From Emmonsiellopsis sp. PD_33 (Eukaryota > Ascomycota > Eurotiomycetes > Onygenales > Ajellomycetaceae): a stretch of 27,936 nt of DNA. Position numbers and translations under genes: made by a program. Positions 21,200 through 27,936 of this stretch are shown here, piece by piece (the first letter of the stretch is position 1; every line of letters begins with the position of its first letter). The notes beneath the pieces are model-generated. The model was not told the DNA's origin, did not search any database, and saw only the letters and a list, made by a program, of their open reading frames with translations. The stretch covers positions 1 through 27,936 of the forward strand of contig JANTQF010000417.1 in the NCBI GenBank assembly GCA_032988165.1, written 5' to 3'.

Positions 21200-22870
21200 T
21201 GGTCTCAGGTTAGTACCAGAGAATGCAGTGGAATACAGTCAAAAAAGATAACTAGCCCCAGGGTGCCCATATCTATAATGAGCAAGGAGCTGTTTTTATA
21301 GCTCAGTTGGGTGCTATGAGCATGTAAACAGGTAATTAATATATTTAATATCACACTGCTTATGGGTAAGGTTTGATATCTTTTTGAAATCAAGAAATGG
21401 TGGGTACACTTTGGAAGATTAGAAGCTATTATCAAGAAAGACACTGTTAGTATAGAGTAAGAAGTAAAACAAGATAACATACTTATAATAGTTAAATTAC
21501 CTGCCAAAGCCCAACTTGATTGTTATATACAGTGATCTCAGGCACTTCAGCAAAGATATAGAGGAAGCAGGTAACTCCCTGTTGAAGAGAAAGCACAAAA
21601 GAATGTAGTACCAATCATGTCTCTGAATTTCCTCATGACATCCTAGTACTTCTGGCTTGTAATATTAGTTAGTGGGCAGCTCAAGCAGAAATAAATCTGG
21701 TAGATGTAAATGAATGTTATCAATAAGTAAAATAGAGCTGCTACTTATTATAGATGAATGTACTTCTTTCACATCAAATCAGTGCTACAGGAAAATCCTC
21801 TCTGAAATTCTTTCACACCAAATATAATAGTCTATATGAAAATTCCTTGGTTTTCAAAGGCAGTTCAGCCTGCATTAACTGATTAAGTCCCTATCTCTAT
21901 TCACCAAATAGTAAGCAGGATCAGGACAATAACTGCTATTTGCAAAAGAAATATTTGTGCCTGTATGGGGTTTATCATTTTTTCTTGTGTGTGTACATAT
22001 ACAAGGATGAGGCTCATATCATTAGTTAGTTAATGAACTATCTGATTCTTGGCTCTGAAGATTAATGGCAGTGGTAGATCAGACACAGCCCACATGAGTG
22101 ATGATGAGAATCCTCAAGAGAAGGTGATATCAAATGTGTATAAATAGCAACACAGGGGTAGAGTTTAGAGCCAGATACAAAGCAAAGCACTCTCAAGTAA
22201 AGTATAGATGTTAACTGACAAAGGAAATATCATTTCACTGCAGATTCCATCACAGCTGGCACCTAATATTCAATATATATAAAAGGAATTTGGCTATGAA
22301 GATAACTGTAGCATTATTGTTGATGTTAATTTCCCATCAAACATCAGTATTAGTTAGTGAGCAGGTTTTAGACAGAGTTTGTATCTGTGCTCAAGTAGAC
22401 CCCCCCCCTCTTCCCCATCTTGTAAGTTGGAATTAATCATATTTAATGGAGAAGCACTCTCTGCATCCATCAACCTTCTAACCTCATTAATATTATCATT
22501 AAAGAGGAAATATACAGGCCAGCACACAGATCACTACATTTGACTTTGGTAGAACAATATCCAAGTGGAGAGGTAGCTTGGAGGTGGGACTGATTATATA
22601 TATATGTGGGTATATATATATATTGGAAGTGATAAACCTGTGAGTGAAACTCACCCATTAAATGTGAAAGCACTAGAGTCTATAGTAATTATAGAATTAT
22701 ATGAAGGCCTCTACCCTTTATTATACCTCTATTTCTCATATCTCAACTGATGGCACAGCTCCAATCTCATAATCAGCTCAACCAGGCATTTAGAGTCATT
22801 CAGAAGATGGTTATTCCACCAATGAACTATAAAATTATTAATTAGTTAGATCAACCCAGAGTGTAACTCT
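21200..22870 (+). pseudogene. Possible long decayed reading frame, unrecognised
   Basis: A single plus-strand frame can be followed from 21,200 to about 22,870 with about 25 stops and no shift. Protein-like segments include KKITSPRVPISIMSKELF, EIKKWWVHFGRLEAIIKKDT, SDTAHMSDDENPQEKVISN, CSIIVDVNFPSNISIS and LESIVIIELYEGLYPLLYLY. The stop density is only slightly below chance for this base composition, so the case rests on the look of the segments. A 9-base C-run at 22,400-22,408 would encode prolines, and a TATATATATATGTGGGTATATATATATA near-palindrome lies at 22,594-22,623. The minus-strand open frames at 21,205-21,507 and 22,470-22,673 are alternatives that I consider weaker. No family recognised. 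Confidence 0.3.
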
Positions 22871-23309
22871 TTCTTCTACTTGGTTTGAAATGAACCCAGA
22901 TACAAGACTAGAATAAGTAGTGAGATATCCCATCTGTGATTTGAAGATGACAGCAGACAAGATCTGTAGCACCTATCAACAGTATAAAAACCTGCAAATA
23001 TACTGCAGTGAGATGCAAAATCCTGCTGTAAGAATTCTAGGAAGAAATCTAGTAGGTCTAATAGCTATCCTTTGAGTCATAATATTTCCCAACTGAATGA
23101 AAATAGAAACTGGAAGACTATTTGCTCAAGTAGGACCTAATTCAAATAAAGAAGCCTAGCAACTTTTGTCATAAGATGTCTTTTTAGGTGCAGCCTATAC
23201 ATCAATATATTTCTATCTGCTAGTTGGATATAATATCCAGCATCAACTTGATCAATATAATGACTGTTCTACCTAACTATATTAAGTTTCACTTCACTTG
23301 AAGCTTATC
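22871..23309. other. Region upstream of the DUF6604-type pseudogene
   Basis: AT-rich sequence upstream of the proposed start. The frame of the next gene can be read back to about 22,860 (MTADKICSTYQQYKNLQIYC, MKIETGRLFAQVGPNSNKEA), but with stops at the random rate. The DUF6604 domain normally begins close to the initiator Met, so I leave this stretch out of the gene. It may be the old promoter or another small remnant. Confidence 0.4.
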
Positions 23310-26102
23310 ATGCCCAGTCACATTCTATACTCCAGATACAAGTAAAATAAGAATCAGCTGATCTATTAGATCACTCATACTTCTAATAGTATCATATGAT
23401 TCTCCCTATCTATCATAACATCTTTCCTCAATATGACTAGTAAGGTCTCCAGCTTGAGTCTAATATCTTTATTTAAACTCATTGCAGCTCATGTCAACCT
23501 CATTTCAGTAGAAATCTACTGATTATTTCAGAACATCCTTCAAGTGAGAAAGAAAGCTTATGTCACATATTAAGCTATATTTGCATTTAATGGTGATCTG
23601 GAGACTAAGAAGAGTAATATATCTTATAAACACTAAATTAATTGACTTGCTGAAGCATTCATTGTACTAAGTGGTGACAGCTAGGCCTCACAACATAATA
23701 ATCAGATGCAATGATTTGAGTATGGAGAAGAAGAGAAGGCTATATTCTCTAATAAGTTTTTATCTTTAACTCTAGAGGGAGATGCAAACAGTGAAGAGCA
23801 AGATGAGAATGAAATGGATCCTGTGAATGCAGCACATATCAAGCTCAAGAGGAAGGCCATAAAAAAGGAAAAGAAAGGTAAACTAAGTAAGAAATAAAAA
23901 GGAAGAGGCAAGTAATAAATCATTAAAGAACCTCTTGATGATGTACCTTTTGAGAGCTATAATATTATTAAAGATGATAGTTGGCTTAATATTAACTATC
24001 TGATAGTTACATATTTACTCATTATGCAATGAATTGAACTTCATGGCTTTATACAATATCTCTGGTGCCATATTATGTATGATGGTCTAAACAGTGTTGT
24101 TGCAGCTGCTGTAATCAATGTAGCTATAAGTTATATTAATGATATTAAATATAAGATCTTTCTTGACTTTCTGGGATGTGACTTATTTGAGGTAGTCATC
24201 AAGATTAGTACTGATGAAGACCCAGATAAGATTGCACAGAAAATTGTTAATATTATCATTAATTACTTCAAGATTCTGATGTTGCTTAAACCTGCTCATA
24301 TTATAGTCTTTAATATTAAAGATCAACTTCTTTTGTATTCTTATGATAATCTACTTGATTTCATAACAGACTTTCAAAAGACATGCAGTAGCAAGCCAAC
24401 AAAAAACATGCTTATAAAAATAAGAAACTAGAATTCTAGCTTTAATTTTAATTAAGCCCCCAGTAAAGAATGCATCAAGTGGCTCTAAGCATACACAATT
24501 AACTAACTTTATGACCTGATCAATGTTTTTTCTTCAGACATCATACATTGCAAGACAATAAGAGGCTAAAATATTATACTTAAAAAGATGGATTAATCTA
24601 CTAATGAGTATGAGAATGTCCCATACAGACTATTCAGCTTAAATAAGTTTGCTGGTGAAATCACCATACTAGCTATGCAGAAACCTGAAATAAATATACA
24701 CTTAAAGATTTTTTTTCATTATGTCTTTCAGTTGCAATATATTATGAACTTCTTTATAGTAACTCATGGCTGAACACTTAATACTACTAAAGCCATTAAA
24801 TCTATATAAAACTTCTATGCATTAAGGAATATTGACTTATTCATTAGTCATAAAAGTAAGTGTGAGACTGGGGGCTTGTACCATTCAATTAACATTTTAA
24901 GTGTGATATTAAAAAAGAATGAATAGTAGTACAGCAATTGAAACTATTGTAAGATAAAAACCTTTCTCCTCACTGAGCTCTGCAATGACTTAAAAACCCA
25001 GCTGAATGAAAGAAAATACTATAATGACTTAATTATGATTTCTTCATTATACTTCTTAGGCACTCACACTAATAAACTCTGAGAATATTTATTCTACCTC
25101 TACAGCATGAGCCTCATTGAAGTTTTAGAGTTATTCTCCACACTAAGCATCTACATACTAGATAGAATATCAGAGCTCCTCTACTTCTTTTTAATATATC
25201 ATACCCTCATTGATAAGAGGTACATCTAATAGGGTAGTTTAATATAGTTATTCCTAACTAAATAGTTCATTAAAACCACTGAGAGTAATTGCACAGACTA
25301 TGAAGCTATCATTACCTCTCTAATAGTTAAGAATAGAGTGTGTGATAGCTTTTATTACTAGCATATCATATAGATTATATTAGACTGGATCCCCAGTCTC
25401 TTCTTCAACTTCAAGCCCTTACTTAAAGCATACTATGAAGTAAATTAGATCTTTAACTGTATATTAGATGCAGATCTTCCAGTTTTATCAGAATTAACAT
25501 CAATATGTATTATAGAGATAAAGAAGTTTACTGATTAAGTAACTAGCAAAATAACCTTTGAAAGCACCCCCTCTATAATATACATTAAAGCTAATAATAT
25601 GAGTAATGAGAACCTGATGTACCTTACTTCATCAGTACTGAGAATGAAGCAGATATTATCTAAGGATGTTTTTAAAGATTAGTATATATTAATAGATACA
25701 GACTATTTAATTTCAAGTAGAGGCAGCACTCTATATAATAATAATAATACAGCTAATCACTTAAGTCTTGAGCTTCTGGTCAGAATGATCACATTTAATA
25801 TTACTAATAATATTATAGAAGAGGGCTACTCACTCTCTAGCATTAACTATATATTAATAGCCTTGCAGTTTATGAAGTTTTTTCACCAGATTGAGTAGAA
25901 GCTGAGCATGCAAAAAGAGGAGCTTCTAGCACTGACTGTGAAGAAGAAGGATAAAGAGATACTATAATTAATTGTAGAGGAATTTAAAAATAATGAGTTT
26001 AAGTTTAAGAATCATCACTACTAGGATAGTTTGAGGATTGATAGCTTATGACTTACAAGTCAAGTAGATAACTTGATTGAGAATTTTTATGAGGTGATGT
26101 AG
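23310..26102 (+). pseudogene. DUF6604-domain protein, full length but full of stops
   Basis: Starts at ATG 23,310 (MPSHILYSRYK), the usual opening of the fungal DUF6604 domain. The domain continues with LISLFKLIAAHVNLISVEIY (~23,470) and ends in a lysine-rich linker near 23,850-23,910. The conserved C-terminal region follows in the same frame: ELHGFIQYLWCHIMYDGLN (24,036), DNLLDFITDFQKT, AYTIN*LYDLINVFSSD (24,489), NKFAGEITILAMQKP, HYVFQLQYIM, THTNKL*EYLFYLYSMSLIE, INYILIALQFMKFFHQIE and LLALTVKKKDKEI, then NHHY*DSLRID (26,022). About 930 codons with roughly 40 stops and no frame change. Several stops fall where the family, as I recall it, has Trp (TGG to TAA or TAG). The protein's function is unknown. 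It is the last gene before the telomeric satellite. The end (26,102 or 26,140) is uncertain. Confidence 0.88.
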
Positions 26103-26660
26103 CTAATATTTTCCTTTCAGAAAGGAGAAGAAGAACAGTGATGAGTTGCAAAAATAATTTTAATTAATTAAATTATAGATAGAGAGTAATATGATATGTC
26201 ATATTAGAGGTTATACACATTAATGATCACAGCAGCTGTTCATTAAGATATATGAGTTTAGTAATACATAATAAATTACTATGAAGTAGTAATCCCTGTT
26301 TCTGGCCACTTCATTAAATAGAATATACATATAGTGGCTGTTGCTATTACAGAATGATTTACCATCATATAATTAACTATTATAGATCCCTATAGATTTC
26401 AATTGTCTCTAGAAAGTTTGAAGGGGTTAATATTATCACAGGTAGATCCATATGAAATATGGGGAAGTCAAGGACCTCTGCCCCCCTTCATGTTAGTAGT
26501 AGTGGTAATAGTAGTTACTATTTAGACAATTAGTAAGTGTATTGTCAGATATAATAGAAAGCTGAATAATATTTTCTTAATTATAATTAGTAAGATTATA
26601 ATATCATCAGATAGGATGAGAGTTCATATAGTTCACAAAGAGAATATTTAAGCTTAAAGT
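26103..26660. other. Spacer between last pseudogene and satellite
   Basis: AT-rich. The DUF6604 frame can be read on with many stops and no family resemblance. A short frame around 26,400-26,515 (IDPYRFQLSLESLKGLILSQ) is open but unassigned. A partial, diverged satellite unit may start near 26,587 (AATTAGTAAGATTATAATATCATCAGATAGGAT-like sequence). Confidence 0.4.
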
Positions 26661-26666
26661 ATTTTC

Positions 26667-27465
26667 AATAAGTAATATATTATGAATTGGTAGCAGTTTG
26701 TGGGATTAGTAATATTCATTTTGGGTAATATATAATTAAGAAAAATATCATTATAGATGTAGAAATCAAGATCATGAAGACCATAATTAGTGTGAGTATA
26801 GTTATAGTTTGTAGGGTTAGCAACATTAGATTTAAATATTACATGATTAGGGAAAATATGATTATAGTCATTCAGATTGCAATCATAAAGGCCAGAATTA
26901 GTATCAGTCTGATAGGAGTTTATAAAATGAGTAGCATTGAGTTTATAAGTGCTATGATTCAGAGAAAATATAATTATGATTATTCAGATTGTAATCATAG
27001 AGGCTACAATTAATATTAGCCTGATAGAGGTTTGCAGAATAGGTAGCATTGAGTTTGTAGGTTTCATGATCTAGGGAAAATATAGTTATAGTTATAAAGA
27101 TCATAATTATAAAGGTCAGAATTAGTATCAGTCTAATAGAGGTTCATGGGATAAACTATATTGAGTTTGTAGATTTTATGATCTAGAAAAAAGATGGTTA
27201 TCATTATAAAGATTATAATTATAAAGATTATAATTAGTATCAATCTGATCAGAATTTATAGGATTGGCAGGATCAGAGTTAGAGATCACATGATTAGAGA
27301 GAAGATGATTATAATCATAAAGATTATAATTATAAAATTTATAATAAGTATTTATTTAATTAGGGATTATAGGATTAGTAGCATTAGATCTAAAGATCAC
27401 ACAATCCAGAAGAATATGATTATGATTGTGAAGACTATAATTATAGAGATTGCAAGTTTTATATA
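26667..27465. repeat. ~112 bp subtelomeric satellite, seven tandem units
   Basis: Units begin at an AATTAG-type anchor near 26,667, 26,785, 26,896, 27,008, 27,120, 27,232 and 27,343, a period of 111-112 bp after the first. A typical unit runs AATTAGTATCAGTCTGATAG, then AGGTTTATAGGATTAGTAGC, then ATTGAGTTTATAGATTTTAT, then GATTAGGGAAAATATGATTATAATCATAAAGATTATAATTATAAAG. Conservation is highest in the right-hand units. The last two to three units have a 111 bp period, so an open frame with a 37-residue Ile-rich repeat exists at 27,194-27,466; it is a by-product of the repeat, not a gene. Many units hold GGATTAG, GGGTTAG or GATTAGGG, which suggests descent from or exchange with telomere sequence. 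Confidence 0.88.
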
Positions 27466-27651
27466 ATAGATATTAATATAGGTCCTTAGGGTGATCATAG
27501 GCAGTTGAAAATAATTATATATTAAGAATTAAATATTAAGTATGCTCATTATAAAAACATGTTCATGATAATATTAGGTAATATTATTATAAAATAGTAA
27601 ATGAGTGGATAAATTTATTTTTTAGTTATAGTTAATATTATTAATATTATT
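27466..27651. other. AT-rich spacer after the satellite
   Basis: Mostly A and T, with short TTAATATTATTAATATTATTAATG-type repeats near 27,630-27,655. No gene is seen. It separates the satellite from the telomere-like transition zone. Confidence 0.5.
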
Positions 27652-27745
27652 AATGTGATTAGTGATTAGTGATTAGATGGTTGGATGGTTAGTTGTTAGT
27701 TGTTAGATGGTTGGGGGGTTGGTGGTTGGTAGTTAGATTGTTGGG
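27652..27745 (+). repeat. Degenerate telomere-like transition zone
   Basis: Dense TG-rich variants of the telomere hexamer: GTGATTAGTGATTAGTGATT, then GATGGTTGGATGGTTAGTTG, TTAGTTGTTAG, GGTTGGGGGGTTGGTGG and TAGTTAGATTGTTGGG. Many are one or two changes from TTAGGG (TTAGTG, TTAGTT, TTAGAT, TTGGTG). The proximal ends of telomere tracts often look like this because old repeats there are no longer renewed by telomerase. Confidence 0.7.
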
Positions 27746-27867
27746 TTAGGGTTAGGGTTAGGGTTAGGGTTAGGGTTAGGGTTAGGGTTAGGGTTAGGGT
27801 TAGGGTTAGGGTTAGGGTTAGGGTTAGGGGTAGGGTTAGGGGTAGGGTTAGGGTAAGGGGTAGGGTA
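27746..27867 (+). repeat. Telomere repeat tract (TTAGGG)n
   Basis: Fourteen perfect TTAGGG units at 27,746-27,829, then variants (GTAGGG, TTAGGG, GTAGGG, TTAGGG, TAAGGGG, TAGGG) to about 27,867. The G-rich strand runs 5' to 3' toward the right edge, the orientation expected at a right-hand chromosome end. TTAGGG is the hexamer of vertebrates and most filamentous fungi. The variants at the outer edge are unusual, because the outermost repeats are normally the most regular. Confidence 0.97.
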
Positions 27868-27936
27868 GCGGAGAGGGGTCGAGGAGGGAGAGCGTGCGCA
27901 CAGATGCATGCGTCGCGCAGGACGGCATGGGTGTGT
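27868..27936. other. CpG-containing sequence beyond the telomere tract
   Basis: The last 69 bases (from GCGGAGAGGGGTCGAGGAGG onward) are GC-rich and carry eight CG dinucleotides, unlike everything to the left. No repeat hexamer remains. Possible explanations are a low-quality read end or joining artefact at a contig edge, a real sequence distal to an interstitial telomere tract, or a telomere-telomere or transposon junction. Too short to assign a gene. Confidence 0.7.

Noticed and set aside
22860..23309. Extension of the DUF6604-type frame upstream of 23,310
   Set aside because: Stops occur at about the random rate, and the family domain normally starts near the Met at 23,310.
27194..27466. 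Open frame with a 37-residue Ile-rich repeat
   Set aside because: It arises because the satellite period is 111 bp here, a multiple of three. The same array shifts frame where the period is 112 bp, and the peptide is simple AT-rich translation.
1..27936. tRNA or rRNA genes, CRISPR array, bacterial operon signals
   Set aside because: Nothing with the needed conserved structure was seen. The telomere, short introns and fungal families make a bacterial interpretation untenable.

Overview
The window looks like the end of a chromosome from a filamentous ascomycete-type fungus. It runs from a gene-poor, heavily decayed subtelomere on the left to a TTAGGG telomere tract near the right edge. The support for a fungus is: fungal-type protein families in the wreckage (a DUF6604-type protein, two proteins with a DUF3716-type cysteine motif, a fungal-style BTB/POZ protein), very short introns of about 51-52 nt with GTRAGT...TAAC...AG signals, and 5'-TTAGGG-3' repeats running outward on the + strand. 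No gene in the window looks intact. Species cannot be named from this sequence.

Layout. At 1-1.8 kb are diverged direct repeats and a small interstitial block of telomere-like minisatellite. From 2.5 to 12.1 kb is a series of dead genes or reading-frame remnants, nearly all on the minus strand: an unrecognised gene with an internal ~90-residue duplication, a BTB/POZ pseudogene with a second BTB fragment, a long unidentified remnant at 5.6-6.6 kb that shares a segment with 10.3-10.4 kb, another at 7.5-8.6 kb, and an unidentified ~350-codon frame at 11.0-12.06 kb. From 12 to 14.6 kb little is recognisable except a ~155 bp tandem repeat. From 14.7 to 26.1 kb the remnants lie on the plus strand: a short remnant, two DUF3716-like paralogues with a shared intron site, two unidentified remnants, and a full-length DUF6604-type pseudogene of about 930 codons. 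From 26.67 kb come seven copies of a ~112 bp AT-rich satellite, then a zone of degenerate TTAG/GGTT motifs, then 14 perfect TTAGGG repeats and some variants, and finally 69 bp of quite different, CpG-containing sequence.

Two features dominate. First, I found no CG dinucleotide on reading the ~27.8 kb before the end of the telomere tract, while the last 69 bases contain eight. Second, the decayed genes keep one frame over hundreds of codons but are full of TAA, TAG and TGA. That pattern fits C:G-to-T:A hypermutation (a RIP-like or methylation/deamination process) rather than ordinary decay with indels. The genes do not form an operating pathway; the region is best read as a silenced subtelomeric graveyard.
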